Assembly (NCBI GenBank): GCA_030149245.1
Contig: JASBRX010000051.1
Location: 1-35,582 of the forward strand
Reading direction: 5' to 3'
Source: Sphingomonas bacterium
GTDB taxonomy: Bacteria; Pseudomonadota; Alphaproteobacteria; Sphingomonadales; Sphingomonadaceae
DNA: 35,582 bases
The notes beneath the pieces are model-generated. The model was given only the letters and a program-made list of their open reading frames with translations, made no database searches and had not been told where the DNA came from. The position numbers and the translations under genes are program-made. Below are positions 23,023 through 31,946 of the stretch, one piece after another. Every line of letters starts with the position of its first letter. Within the stretch, counting starts at the first letter, position 1.

Positions 23023-24137
23023 CCATCCAGCTCAACGCCGCGTTCGACAGCGGCAACATTCGCCTGATCGACATCGACGGAGACACCGTCGATGTCGAGA
23101 TCGTCGCCGACCACAAGTCCGACTTTTTCCAGTGGTTCCACTTTCGCGTCGCGGGCGCGAAGGGGCGGACGCTGACCTTCCGCATCGTCAATGCGGGCAA
23201 GGCAGCCTATGCGTTCGGCTGGCCGGGCTATCGCGCGCGGGTTAGCACCGATCGCGCGACGTGGCGTTTGACCGACGGCAGCTATGAGGCGGGCGTGTTC
23301 AGCTTCACGCACAGCTTCGACAGCGACGTCGCGTGGTTCGCCTATTTCGCGCCCTACAGCATGGAGCGCCATGCCGACCTGATCGCCCGCATGGCAGTGC
23401 AGCCGGGCGTGACGCATCGCGAACTGGGTCAGACGCTTGACGGGCGCGCGATGGACCTGCTGACGCTCGGCACGGGGCCGAAGCAGGTGTGGCTCTATGC
23501 CCGCCAGCATCCGGGCGAAGCGATGGCCGAATGGTGGGCCGAGGGTGCGATGGAAAAGCTGACCGACCCCCACGACGCAACCGCGCAGGCGCTGCGGGCG
23601 AAGGCGACGTTCCACATCGTCCCCAACATGAACCCGGACGGCAGCTTTCGCGGCCATCTGCGCACCAATGCGGCGGGGGTGAACCTCAACCGCGAATGGC
23701 ATTCACCGACGCTGGAGCAGAGCCCCGAAGTCTTCCTCGTCCGCGCGGCGATGGACGAAACCGGGGTCGATTTCGCGATGGATGTGCATGGCGATGAGGC
23801 GATCCCGGCGAACTTCCTGGCGGGGTTCGAGGGCATTCCGAGCTGGACCGACGCGCTGGGCGAGAAATACTATGAATTCGGCCGCCGCCTCGCTGCCGCG
23901 ACCCCGCTGTTTCAACTCGAAAAGGGCTATGACAAGTCGGCGCCGGGCCAGGCAAATCTGTCGATGTCGACCAACCAGCTCGCCGAGCGCTTCGGCGCGG
24001 TGTCGATGACGCTGGAAATGCCGTTCAAGGATCATGACCCGAGCCCGGACGCTGAGTATGGCTGGTCGCCGGAACGCTGCAAGGCGCTGGCGCATGCCTG
24101 CCTCGACACGCTGGCGGGGATGATCGACGAGATTTAG
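23019..24137 (+). CDS. M14-family zinc carboxypeptidase (cytosolic-CCP type)
   Basis: A 372-residue metallocarboxypeptidase without a signal peptide. The N-terminal 120 residues form the beta-sandwich seen before the catalytic domain in cytosolic-carboxypeptidase-like M14 enzymes (VEIVADHKSDFFQWFHFRV, then YFAPYSMERH). Zinc ligands are His and Glu in ARQHPGEAMAEW and His in MDVHGDE; the substrate Arg/Asn region is AGVNLNREWHSP, and the catalytic Glu is in SMTLEMPFKDHD. The eukaryotic relatives trim Glu tails from tubulin; the bacterial substrate is unknown. Start overlaps the lipoprotein stop (ATGA). Confidence 0.92.
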   Translation: MTIQLNAAFDSGNIRLIDIDGDTVDVEIVADHKSDFFQWFHFRVAGAKGRTLTFRIVNAGKAAYAFGWPGYRARVSTDRATWRLTDGSYEAGVFSFTHSFDSDVAWFAYFAPYSMERHADLIARMAVQPGVTHRELGQTLDGRAMDLLTLGTGPKQVWLYARQHPGEAMAEWWAEGAMEKLTDPHDATAQALRAKATFHIVPNMNPDGSFRGHLRTNAAGVNLNREWHSPTLEQSPEVFLVRAAMDETGVDFAMDVHGDEAIPANFLAGFEGIPSWTDALGEKYYEFGRRLAAATPLFQLEKGYDKSAPGQANLSMSTNQLAERFGAVSMTLEMPFKDHDPSPDAEYGWSPERCKALAHACLDTLAGMIDEI

Positions 24138-24153
24138 AGCCACAAAGGGGGGA

Positions 24154-24924
24154 ATGATGATTGCACTGGCCATTGCCACGGTTGCGCTGACCCAAACGGC
24201 GCTCCCCCCCAAGCTGGCCGAACCTTGGATCGGCGCGGACCGCAATCAGCGCGAAGCCTCGATCGGATTGCAGATCGACTCCAGTGCCGAACCCGATCCC
24301 GAACTGGTGCGCGAGCTGGAGATCAACTGGAAGGACTTCCCCTATCAGCAGGGGCGGTTCCCGGTCGCGGTGGCGGACGCCGACGACTACAATGTTGCGG
24401 TCGGAATCCTGCTCGATGTTGCAGCGACCGGCGTTCCGCAGTCCTGCCGGGTCGTCACGCCCAGCGGGAAGGCGGCGTTCGACGACCATGCCTGTCCGCA
24501 CCTTATGCGCTATGTGCGCTTCTACCCCGCGCTGAACCGGGCGGGCACGCGCCTTGGCGACACGCTGGCAATCCGCGTACGCTACACCGCCGGCCGCTTG
24601 CGCATGGATACTGTAGCTGACGGCGTAGTGCCAATGGCTTCGCGCCCGACACCCAAGCCGCTCACGCCGATCACTGCCGCCACGATCGGGTTCGGGAAGG
24701 GCGACGGCCTGCCCTCAAGCGTCGGCGGCACCAGCGGATCGCTGAAGGTCGAGGCGGATGGCAGTGTCAGCGGCTGCATGCTGGCCGCGCCGACCCAGGT
24801 CGATGCCTTCGACATCCAGATGTGCGAACGACTGCGCGCAGTGAAGTTCGAACCCGCGCGGGAAAGCGACGGCCGCGCCGTGGCCTCCCGCTTCAGCTTC
24901 GGTGTGGAGCGCCCGCGACGATGA
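24154..24924 (+). CDS. Exported protein with two TonB-C-like domains
   Basis: A 256-residue protein. The short hydrophobic start (MMIALAIATVALTQTALP) is a likely signal peptide. Two segments resemble the TonB C-terminal domain: about residues 88-150 (VGILLDVAATGVPQSCRVVTPSG, then LMRYVRFYPALNRAG) and about 190-252 (LKVEADGSVSGCMLAAP, then CERLRAVKFEPA). Each has one pair of Cys in matching places. No transmembrane anchor or Pro-rich spacer is present, so it is unlikely to transduce energy as TonB does. GGGGGGA directly precedes the first ATG; the second ATG at 24157 may be used. It overlaps the acetyltransferase gene by 4 nt. Confidence 0.78.
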   Translation: MMIALAIATVALTQTALPPKLAEPWIGADRNQREASIGLQIDSSAEPDPELVRELEINWKDFPYQQGRFPVAVADADDYNVAVGILLDVAATGVPQSCRVVTPSGKAAFDDHACPHLMRYVRFYPALNRAGTRLGDTLAIRVRYTAGRLRMDTVADGVVPMASRPTPKPLTPITAATIGFGKGDGLPSSVGGTSGSLKVEADGSVSGCMLAAPTQVDAFDIQMCERLRAVKFEPARESDGRAVASRFSFGVERPRR

Positions 24925-25376
24925 TCCGCACCGGCGGCCTCGACGCGCCACAGGTGATCGCGCTGCTCGAACTGCACGCGCGGGAGATGTCGGATCATTC
25001 CCCGCCGGGGACGTGCCATTTCCTTGACCTGTCAGGACTGAAGACGCCCGACATCACCTTCCTGAGTGCATGGGATGGCGACACGCTGCTCGGGGTCGGC
25101 GCGCTCAAGCAGCTCGATCCGCTGACGGGTGAAGTCAAGTCGATGCGCGCCACGCCGGTCGCGCGCGGGCGGGGCGCGGGGTTTGCGATTCTCGACCATA
25201 TCGTCGGCCTTGCGCGCGACCGAAGCTATACCGCGCTCAAGCTGGAAACCGGCACCGGGCCACTGTTCGAGGCGGCACACGCGCTGTATCGCCGCTATGG
25301 CTTTGTCCCCTGCCCGCCCTTTGCCGGGTATGTCGAAACCGACTTCAACCGCTTCTACGCGCTCGACCTGACCTAA
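24921..25376 (+). CDS. GNAT-family N-acetyltransferase
   Basis: A 151-residue acetyltransferase. GNAT features are visible: strand LLGVGALKQLDP, the following strand GEVKSMRATPVARGRGAGFAILDHI with the acetyl-CoA-binding Arg-x-x-Gly-x-Gly/Ala loop (ARGRGAG), strand YTALKLETG and the C-terminal helix and loop ALYRRYGFVPCPPF. It belongs to the group with SMRATPVARGRG, similar to small YedL/YjaB-like proteins. Acceptor unknown. It is the last gene of its string, ending 2 nt from the stop of a convergent gene. Confidence 0.92.
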   Translation: MIRTGGLDAPQVIALLELHAREMSDHSPPGTCHFLDLSGLKTPDITFLSAWDGDTLLGVGALKQLDPLTGEVKSMRATPVARGRGAGFAILDHIVGLARDRSYTALKLETGTGPLFEAAHALYRRYGFVPCPPFAGYVETDFNRFYALDLT

Positions 25377-25378
25377 CC

Positions 25379-25639
25379 TCAGTTCCAGTAATCGAGCATG
25401 TCGGCGGTGATCCAGCCGTTGACGTAATTGAGGTAAAAGGCCGCGAACAGCACCGTCCCGACGATCGTCGTCCACTTCGCGATCGCGCCCGCGTCAAAAC
25501 GCTGCGGCGCGCTTTCGGCCTGGCCCTTGATCAGCGCCTCGCCCGCCTCGACCCCGGTGCGCGCGAAGAAGGGCAGCACCAGGAACAGGGCAAGGAACCA
25601 GAACAGGAAATAGATTGCGAGCGCACTGAACCAGTTCAT
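25379..25639 (-). CDS. DUF1467-family membrane protein
   Basis: An 86-residue protein with two transmembrane segments: residues about 5-25 (ALAIYFLFWFLALFLVLPF) and 57-76 (TIVGTVLFAAFYLNYVNGW). Between them is a cytoplasmic or periplasmic loop with GQAESAPQRFDAG. The FWFLALFLVLPF and ESAP signatures match DUF1467, a family found beside rnj and coaX in alphaproteobacteria. It lies 9 nt after the rnj stop and is part of that transcript. Function not known. Confidence 0.88.
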   Translation of the reverse strand: MNWFSALAIYFLFWFLALFLVLPFFARTGVEAGEALIKGQAESAPQRFDAGAIAKWTTIVGTVLFAAFYLNYVNGWITADMLDYWN

Positions 25640-25648
25640 GGCGGCACT

Positions 25649-27292
25649 TTAAACCTCGATCAGCATCACGTCCATGACCGGCTTCTTGCCGGTATAGCGC
25701 ACCGCGACCCGCCGCGCTGCGAGCCGGATCGCTTCGCGCAGCTTCTCCCGGTCGCCGCCGCGCGCCTCGCTCACCGCCTTGGCCGCCGCATCGCTGGCAT
25801 CGGCGATCAGCGCGTCGCGATCTTCCTCCGCCGGCACGCCCTGGATGCGCACTTCCGGCTGGCCAGCGAGCTTGCCGTTCGCCTTGATCGCCACCGCAAC
25901 CGACATCTGGCCGTACAGGCCCAGCTTGCGCCGCTCGTTGATCGTGCTGCCGTCGGCGGGGAGGATGACGTCGCCGTCGAGCACCAGCCGTCCGGCGGGC
26001 GCATTGCCGACCTTTTTCGGCTTGCCCGGCGCCAGACGGATGATCTCGCCATTATTCTGCACCACCGCATTGGGGATGCCATGCGCGCGGCCGAAACGGG
26101 CTTGCTCGGCAATATGGCGCATCTCGCCATGGACGGGGACGAGGATGTCAGGACGGATCCAGTCATACATCGCTGCCAGCTCGGGGCGCCCCGGATGGCC
26201 GGAGACGTGAACGAAGGCCTGACGGTCGGTGATCATCTCGACCCCCTTGCCCGCCAGTATGTTCATGATCCGACCGATCGCCATTTCATTGCCGGGGATC
26301 TGCTTGGACGAGAAGACGACGGTGTCGCCGGATTCGAGCTTCAGCTGATGCGTCTCGTCGGCGATGCGGGCGAGCGCGGCGCGCGGTTCGCCCTGCCCGC
26401 CCGTGGCGATGATCATCACCTTGTCGCGCGGCAGCTTCATCGCGGTTTCGAAATCGACCGTCTCGGGGAAGTCGCGCAGATAGCCGGTCGCCTTGGCGAC
26501 GCGCAGGATGCGGTCGAGCGAGCGCCCCGCGACGCACATCGCGCGCCCGGTGTCCTTCGCGACCTCGCCCAGCGTCTGCAGTCGCGCGGCGTTGGAGGCG
26601 AAGGTGGTGACGAGCACGCGGCCCTTGATGCCGGCGACAACCTCGTCCAGCCCCTCACGCACGGCGGACTCAGAGCCGGAGGCTTCGGGATTGAACACGT
26701 TGGTCGAATCGCACACCAGCGCCAGGACGCCTTCGTCGCCGATCGCGGTCAGTTCCTCGGCGGTCGATGCGCCGCCCATCACCGGGGTCTCGTCGATCTT
26801 CCAGTCGCCGGTGTGGAACACGCGGCCATAAGGCGTGTCGATCAGCACCGCATTCCCCTCGGGGATCGAGTGCGCGAGCGGGAGATACCGGATGCCGAAC
26901 GGGCCGATCTGGAACGGCTCCTCTTCGCGCACCACGTTCAGCTCGACCCGGTCGGCAATGCCCTCTTCGTCCAGCTTGCCATGGATCAGGCCCGCAGTGA
27001 ACGGCGTCGCATAGAGCGGCACGCCCAGCTCGCCCGCCAGATAGGGCAGCGCGCCGATATGATCCTCATGCCCATGCGTCAGCACGATGCCGAGCAGATC
27101 GTCCAACCGCTCCTCGATGAACTGCAGATCGGGGAGGATCAGGTCGATGCCGGGATAGTCGGGCGTACCGAAGATCACGCCGCAATCGACCATGATCCAT
27201 TTGCCCTGACAGCCATAGAGATTGACGGTCATGCCGATCTCGCCCGAGCCACCAAGCGCGAGGAAGAGGAGTTCGTTACCGGGGGTCAACAC
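25649..27292 (-). CDS. rnj: Ribonuclease J
   Basis: A 547-residue metallo-beta-lactamase/beta-CASP ribonuclease with 5'-to-3' exo- and endonuclease activity, used in rRNA 5' maturation and mRNA decay. The zinc motif HGHEDHIG (H-x-H-x-D-H) is near residue 73, followed by PLAHSIPEGNAV, VFHTGDWKID, the beta-CASP segment ATGGQGEPRAALARIA, FSSKQIPGNE and VHVSGHPGRPEL, and a C-terminal domain. The start is GTG at 27292 (AAGGA 4 nt upstream) or the following TTG at 27289, which has better spacing. Upstream lies a palindromic repeat that separates it from coaX. Confidence 0.96.
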   Translation of the reverse strand: MLTPGNELLFLALGGSGEIGMTVNLYGCQGKWIMVDCGVIFGTPDYPGIDLILPDLQFIEERLDDLLGIVLTHGHEDHIGALPYLAGELGVPLYATPFTAGLIHGKLDEEGIADRVELNVVREEEPFQIGPFGIRYLPLAHSIPEGNAVLIDTPYGRVFHTGDWKIDETPVMGGASTAEELTAIGDEGVLALVCDSTNVFNPEASGSESAVREGLDEVVAGIKGRVLVTTFASNAARLQTLGEVAKDTGRAMCVAGRSLDRILRVAKATGYLRDFPETVDFETAMKLPRDKVMIIATGGQGEPRAALARIADETHQLKLESGDTVVFSSKQIPGNEMAIGRIMNILAGKGVEMITDRQAFVHVSGHPGRPELAAMYDWIRPDILVPVHGEMRHIAEQARFGRAHGIPNAVVQNNGEIIRLAPGKPKKVGNAPAGRLVLDGDVILPADGSTINERRKLGLYGQMSVAVAIKANGKLAGQPEVRIQGVPAEEDRDALIADASDAAAKAVSEARGGDREKLREAIRLAARRVAVRYTGKKPVMDVMLIEV

Positions 27293-27312
27293 GTGTCCTT
27301 CACATCAACATC

Positions 27313-27400
27313 GTCATCCCCGCGAAAGCGGGGACCCATCTCGTGAACGTGCGGCAAGCGGAACAGGGAGGAGATGGGCCCCCGCTTTCGCGGGGGTGAC
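27313..27400. repeat. Bipartite palindromic repeat between coaX and rnj
   Basis: Two 30-nt half-sites face each other (27313-27342 and 27371-27400) and match as inverted repeats at 28 of 30 positions. Each half is itself a hairpin, with CCCCGCGAAAGCGGGG in the left arm. The element has the form of REP-type intergenic repeats common in sphingomonads and other alphaproteobacteria. In the coaX-rnj transcript it would fold into a strong stem that could limit read-through or protect RNA. Confidence 0.9.
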
Positions 27401-27413
27401 GCAAAAAAGCAAA

Positions 27414-28187
27414 TCACTTCGACCCCGACCGCTCCCACAGCATTGCCAGCCCCTGAATCGTCAGGTCGGGTTCGATCACGTCGAACACATCGGTCTGCTT
27501 TTCGAACAGCACGGCCAGGCCGCCGGTGGCGATCACCTTGACCGGGCGGCCGATCTCCGCCTTGAGGCGGCCGACCAGACCCTCGATCATCGCGATATAG
27601 CCCCAGTAAATGCCGATATGCATCTGATCGACCGTGTTGCGCCCGATGACCGAGGTGTTCGCGGGCGCCTCGATCGCGATGCGTGGCAGCTTGGCGGCGG
27701 CGGTGACCAGCGCGTCGAGCGACAGGTTGATGCCGGGCGCGATGATCCCGCCCTTGTACGCGCCGGTATAGTCGGCGACGTCGAACGTCGCGGCGGTGCC
27801 GAAATCGATGATGATCAGGTCGCCGGGATGATTCGCATGCGCGGCGATGATGTTGAGCGCGCGGTCGGCGCCGACGCTCTGCGGCTCCTCGACATCCAGC
27901 GCGATCGGCCAGCCGTCGCGCCCGGCGACCAGCGGGGTGCAGCCGAAATATTTCTGCGACAGCACTTCGAGATTGTGGAGCGCGCGCGGGACGACGGTGC
28001 CGATGATGACGCCGGTGACGGCGCTCCGCTCATAGCCTTCGAGGTTCAGCAACTGGCTGAGCCACACGGCATATTCGTCGGCGGTGCGGCGCGGGTCGGT
28101 GGCGATGCGCCAGCGCGCTTTGACCTCCCGGCCCTCTACCAGCGCAAAGACGATGTTGGTGTTGCCTGCGTCGATCGCGAGCAGCAT
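27414..28187 (-). CDS. coaX: Type III pantothenate kinase
   Basis: Phosphorylates pantothenate, the first committed step of CoA synthesis; the downstream CoaBC enzyme is encoded in the same window. The 257-residue protein has the ASKHA-fold phosphate motifs [15 protein letters not shown] at the N-terminus, [25 protein letters not shown] and [16 protein letters not shown], and [11 protein letters not shown]. These define type III rather than type I or II kinases. It sits between birA (11 nt) and rnj in the conserved nuo-birA-coaX-rnj order. Confidence 0.97.
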   Translation of the reverse strand: MLLAIDAGNTNIVFALVEGREVKARWRIATDPRRTADEYAVWLSQLLNLEGYERSAVTGVIIGTVVPRALHNLEVLSQKYFGCTPLVAGRDGWPIALDVEEPQSVGADRALNIIAAHANHPGDLIIIDFGTAATFDVADYTGAYKGGIIAPGINLSLDALVTAAAKLPRIAIEAPANTSVIGRNTVDQMHIGIYWGYIAMIEGLVGRLKAEIGRPVKVIATGGLAVLFEKQTDVFDVIEPDLTIQGLAMLWERSGSK

Positions 28188-28198
28188 GAAATGGTCCT

Positions 28199-28987
28199 TC
28201 AGATCAGGAAGACGTCGCCAGCATGAATGACATGTCGCGATCCATCGGCCAAGCGGAGGATCAGGGCCCCGTCGGCGGTGAGACCGTCGAAGAGGCCGTC
28301 ATGGCTGCTTCCGTCGGGCAGCCGGGCGGTGAGCGCGATGCCGATCGGATGCGCGCGGTCGAGCCAGCGTTGGCGCACCGGCTCCAGCCCCTCGCTGCGC
28401 CACCGCAACAGCCAGCGGGCGAAGCTCTCCGCCAGCACCTCGGAAAAGGTCGTGGCATCGACCGTGACGCCCTGCGCGGCGAGGCTGGTCGTGGGGCGAT
28501 CGGGCAGGTCGGGGTGATGCGCCAAGTTGACGCCGATCCCGACCACGACCGCATCCCCGGTTCGTTCGAGCAAAATGCCCGAGAGCTTCGCGCCGTCGAT
28601 CAGCAGATCGTTGGGCCATTTCAGCACCACGTCGCCCCGGCGCAGGCCGGGGCCGCTAGACGGATTCGCAACGCGGCGGCCCCGGCCTACGCCGGGGCGA
28701 CGGAATGTGCTCACCGCTTCCTCCAGCGCGACTGCCGTAACGAGCGCCAATGTTGGCGCGGGCGGGTCGGTGGGGCGGAGCCGCACCAACGTGCTGCCAT
28801 AAAAATTGCCGACCGGCGATTCCCACGCCCGGCCCTGTCGCCCCTTGCCCGCGGTCTGACGCTCCGCACGCAGCCAGCTGCCCTCGGCGGCGCCCGCCGC
28901 AGCGAGCGCCAGCATATCGGCGTTGGTGGAACCCGTTTCCGGGACGACGCGGATCAGAACAGCGTCCGCGCCGCCGCCATCGACCAT
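28199..28987 (-). CDS. birA: Biotin-[acetyl-CoA-carboxylase] ligase, with a repeat-derived insertion
   Basis: Attaches biotin to the AccB carrier of acetyl-CoA carboxylase. This 262-residue form lacks the N-terminal DNA-binding domain, so it is a ligase only. Motifs: [11 protein letters not shown], the biotinyl-AMP loop [53 protein letters not shown] and a C-terminal SH3-like domain. Residues about 96-119 ([10 protein letters not shown] to LRRGD) fall just before LKWPNDLL and are not a normal part of the family; they are encoded by a palindromic repeat at 28631-28701. Its start overlaps the end of nuoN by 34 nt; a later GTG start is possible. Confidence 0.92.
   Translation of the reverse strand: MVDGGGADAVLIRVVPETGSTNADMLALAAAGAAEGSWLRAERQTAGKGRQGRAWESPVGNFYGSTLVRLRPTDPPAPTLALVTAVALEEAVSTFRRPGVGRGRRVANPSSGPGLRRGDVVLKWPNDLLIDGAKLSGILLERTGDAVVVGIGVNLAHHPDLPDRPTTSLAAQGVTVDATTFSEVLAESFARWLLRWRSEGLEPVRQRWLDRAHPIGIALTARLPDGSSHDGLFDGLTADGALILRLADGSRHVIHAGDVFLI
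28631..28701. repeat. Palindromic repeat inserted in frame within birA
   Basis: Two 26-nt half-sites (28631-28656 and 28676-28701) match as inverted repeats at 25 of 26 positions around a 19-nt loop. Each arm begins GTCGCCCCGGC and closes with GGCCGGGGCCGC, forming its own hairpin. The same half-site (24 of 26) occurs outside genes at 35016-35041. Here the element keeps the birA frame open. Confidence 0.9.
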
Positions 28988-30399
28988 GCGCCGAGCACCG
29001 GGATCAGCAGATAGCCGAGCGGCGAGACGAACACCGCCGCCGCCGCGATCAGCCCGCCTTCAAGCACGCTGTCGCTCTTGGCATAGGCCGGTGCCGGTTC
29101 GTCGAAATACATCGTCTTGACGATCTTGAGGTAATAGAACGCCCCGATCACCGACGCCGCGATACCGATCGCCGCGAGCGGGAAGAGCCCGGCGCGCACC
29201 GCCGCCTCGAACACCGCGAACTTCGCCCAGAAGCCGAACAGCGGCGGAATGCCCGCCAGGCTGAACATGAAGATCGCGAGTGCCGCCGCCAGTGCGGGGC
29301 GCGTGCGCGACAGGCCCGACAGGCTCGCAATCGTCTCGACCGGCTGGCCATCGGCATCGCGCATCTGGAGCACGACGAGGAAGCTGCCCAGCGTCATCAC
29401 CACATAGATGGTCAGGTAGGTCAGCACGCCCGCCACGCCCTCCGCCGTGCCCGCAGCAAGGCCGATCAGCGCGAAGCCGACATTGTTGATCGACGAGTAA
29501 GCGAGCAGGCGCTTGATGTTCTGCTGCCCGATCGCGGCGACCGCACCGAGCACGATCGAGGCAAGCGCGGCGAAGATCACGATCTGGCGCCAGTCGCTGG
29601 TCACCGGACCCATCGCCTCGATCGCGACGCGCACCGACAGCGCCATCGCCGCGACCTTGGGCGCGCTGGCGAAGAAGGTGGTCACCGGTGTCGGCGCGCC
29701 TTCATAGACGTCGGGGGTCCACATGTGGAACGGCACCGCCGACATCTTGAACGCGAGACCCGCGAAGACGAACACCAGGCCGAACAACAGACCGGTGTTG
29801 CTGCCCGCCGCATAGGCCGCGGCAATGTCGCCGAACACCGTGGTGCCGCTGAAGCCATAGACCAGGCTGATGCCGTACAGCAGGATGCCCGAGGCGAGCG
29901 ACCCGAGGATGAAGTACTTCAGGCCCGCCTCGGCCGATCGCACGTCGCGGCGCATGAAGCTGGCGAGGACATAGGACGCGAGGCTGTTGAGCTCGAGCCC
30001 GACATAGAGCGTCAGCAGGTCGTTCGCCGACACCATCATGCCCATGCCCGCGGTCGCGAACAGGATCAGGATCGGATATTCGGGACGCAGATCCTCACCA
30101 CTGGTGCGCGCGAAGAAGCGCGGGGCGATGACGATCGACACCGCTGCGGCGAAAAAGATCAGCGCCTTGGCATAGGCCGAGAACAGGTCGGCACGGTACA
30201 GCCCGTCAAAGGCGGTGCTGCCCGACGACGCCGGACCGGTGAGGGCGATGCCGCCGCCGACCAGCACTGCGACCGCGACCCAGCTCACCGCGCGCGACAC
30301 GGCCTGGCCACCCCAGGCAGCGACCATCAGCAGCGCCAGACCGCCCAGCGACAGGACGATCTCGGGCAGGACCATCGAAAGTTGTGCGGCGTAGTCCAT
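28954..30399 (-). CDS. nuoN: NADH-quinone oxidoreductase subunit N
   Basis: A 481-residue integral membrane subunit of complex I, one of the three antiporter-like proton channels. About fourteen transmembrane helices are visible. The conserved membrane Lys and Glu of the channel lie in GLELNSLASYVLASF (Glu), and FKMSAVPFHMWTPDVYEGAP and IKRLLAYSSINNVGFAL (Lys). It starts on the stop codon of nuoM and ends over the start of birA. Confidence 0.97.
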   Translation of the reverse strand: MDYAAQLSMVLPEIVLSLGGLALLMVAAWGGQAVSRAVSWVAVAVLVGGGIALTGPASSGSTAFDGLYRADLFSAYAKALIFFAAAVSIVIAPRFFARTSGEDLRPEYPILILFATAGMGMMVSANDLLTLYVGLELNSLASYVLASFMRRDVRSAEAGLKYFILGSLASGILLYGISLVYGFSGTTVFGDIAAAYAAGSNTGLLFGLVFVFAGLAFKMSAVPFHMWTPDVYEGAPTPVTTFFASAPKVAAMALSVRVAIEAMGPVTSDWRQIVIFAALASIVLGAVAAIGQQNIKRLLAYSSINNVGFALIGLAAGTAEGVAGVLTYLTIYVVMTLGSFLVVLQMRDADGQPVETIASLSGLSRTRPALAAALAIFMFSLAGIPPLFGFWAKFAVFEAAVRAGLFPLAAIGIAASVIGAFYYLKIVKTMYFDEPAPAYAKSDSVLEGGLIAAAAVFVSPLGYLLIPVLGAWSMAAARTLF

Positions 30400-31946
30400 C
30401 AGTGTGCCGCTCCGTGATCGGCGGATTTATGCTCTTCGGCATGGGCCGCCTTGGCCGCTGCCGGGTTGCCGGGAGTCGGCAGGCTGTCGCCCGCCGGACG
30501 TGCGCGCTCGATCCGGGCGAGCAGGGTCGCGACATCAGCGCGCATCGGCGCGAGGAAGCTTTCGGGATAGACGCCCATCCACAGCACCGCCGCCGCGATC
30601 GGCGCCAGCAGCGCCAGTTCGCGCTTGTTGAGGTCCGGCATCGCCTTGACGTCGTCCTTGACGAGGTCGCCGAACACGACGCGGCGATAAAGGAACAGCA
30701 TATACGCCGCACCCAGGATGATGCCGGTGGTCGCGATCAGCGTCGCCAGCGTCGACACCTGATAGGTGCCCATCAGCGCCAGCAGTTCGCCGACGAAGTT
30801 GCTCGTCCCCGGCAGGCCGACCGACGCCATCGTGAACAGCATGAACAGGATCGCATATTTCGGCATGTTGATCGCAAGGCCGCCGTAACGGTCGATCTCA
30901 CGCGTATGCAGGCGGTCGTAAATGACGCCGACGCACAGGAACAGCGCGCCCGACACCAAGCCATGGCCCAGCATCACCATCATCGCGCCCTCGATCCCCT
31001 GCCGGTTGAAGGTGAACAGGCCGAGCGTCACGATCGCCATATGCGCGACCGAGGAATAGGCGATCAGCTTCTTCATGTCGTTCTGCACCAGCGCGATCAG
31101 CGACGTGACCACCACCGCGATGCACGACAGGCCGAACACCAGCCAGATCAGCTGCGCCGAAGCCTCCGGGAACATCGGCAGCGAAAAGCGCAGGAACCCG
31201 TATCCGCCGAGCTTCAGCAGCACGCCGGCCAGGATCACCGACCCGGCGGTCGGCGCCTGCACGTGCGCGTCGGGCAGCCAGGTGTGGACCGGCCACATCG
31301 GCATCTTGACCGCAAAGCTCGCGAAGAACGCCAGCCACAGCCAGGTCTGGACATGCGCCGGGAAGTCATACGCCATCAGCTTCGGGATCGACGTCGTGTC
31401 CGCGGTGATGCTCATATACATCATCGCGATCAGCATCAGCAGCGAGCCGAGCAGCGTGTAGAGGAAGAACTTGTACGACGCGTAGATGCGGTTCGCCCCG
31501 CCCCAAATGCCGATGATCAGGAACATCGGAATCAGGCCGGCCTCGAAGAACATGTAGAACAGGAAGATGTCCTGCGCCGCGAAGGTGCCGATCATCAGCA
31601 CTTCGGTGATCAGGAACGCCGCCATATATTCCGGCACGCGCTTTTCGATCGCGGTCCAGCTCGCCCCGATGCAGATCGGCATCAGGAACACCGACAGCAT
31701 GATCAGCAGCAGCGCGAATCCGTCGATGCCCAGCGCCCAGGCGAAGCGCCCGAAGATCGGCGTATATTCGACGAACTGCCACTGCGGCCCGCCAATCTCG
31801 AAATTCGCCCACAGCACGCCGCCCAGCACCAGGTCGATCAGCGTCGCGATCAGCGCGATCCAGCGCGCGTTGTTCGCAGTGGTGAACAGGCATACGACCG
31901 CCGCGACCAGCGGCACGATCAGCATGATGGAGAGAATGCCGCTCAT
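30399..31946 (-). CDS. nuoM: NADH-quinone oxidoreductase subunit M
   Basis: A 515-residue antiporter-like proton-pumping subunit of complex I with about fourteen transmembrane helices. Characteristic segments: [18 protein letters not shown] with the channel Glu, [27 protein letters not shown] with the Lys of TM7, [19 protein letters not shown], and [15 protein letters not shown] region [22 protein letters not shown]. The C-terminal 40 residues are hydrophilic and His/Ala-rich ([12 protein letters not shown]). It overlaps nuoL by 4 nt and nuoN by one base. Confidence 0.97.
   Translation of the reverse strand: MSGILSIMLIVPLVAAVVCLFTTANNARWIALIATLIDLVLGGVLWANFEIGGPQWQFVEYTPIFGRFAWALGIDGFALLLIMLSVFLMPICIGASWTAIEKRVPEYMAAFLITEVLMIGTFAAQDIFLFYMFFEAGLIPMFLIIGIWGGANRIYASYKFFLYTLLGSLLMLIAMMYMSITADTTSIPKLMAYDFPAHVQTWLWLAFFASFAVKMPMWPVHTWLPDAHVQAPTAGSVILAGVLLKLGGYGFLRFSLPMFPEASAQLIWLVFGLSCIAVVVTSLIALVQNDMKKLIAYSSVAHMAIVTLGLFTFNRQGIEGAMMVMLGHGLVSGALFLCVGVIYDRLHTREIDRYGGLAINMPKYAILFMLFTMASVGLPGTSNFVGELLALMGTYQVSTLATLIATTGIILGAAYMLFLYRRVVFGDLVKDDVKAMPDLNKRELALLAPIAAAVLWMGVYPESFLAPMRADVATLLARIERARPAGDSLPTPGNPAAAKAAHAEEHKSADHGAAH

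Noticed and set aside
27313..27400. CRISPR repeat or attachment site
   Set aside because: The repeats are inverted, not direct, with no regular spacers, no cas genes and no integrase beside them.
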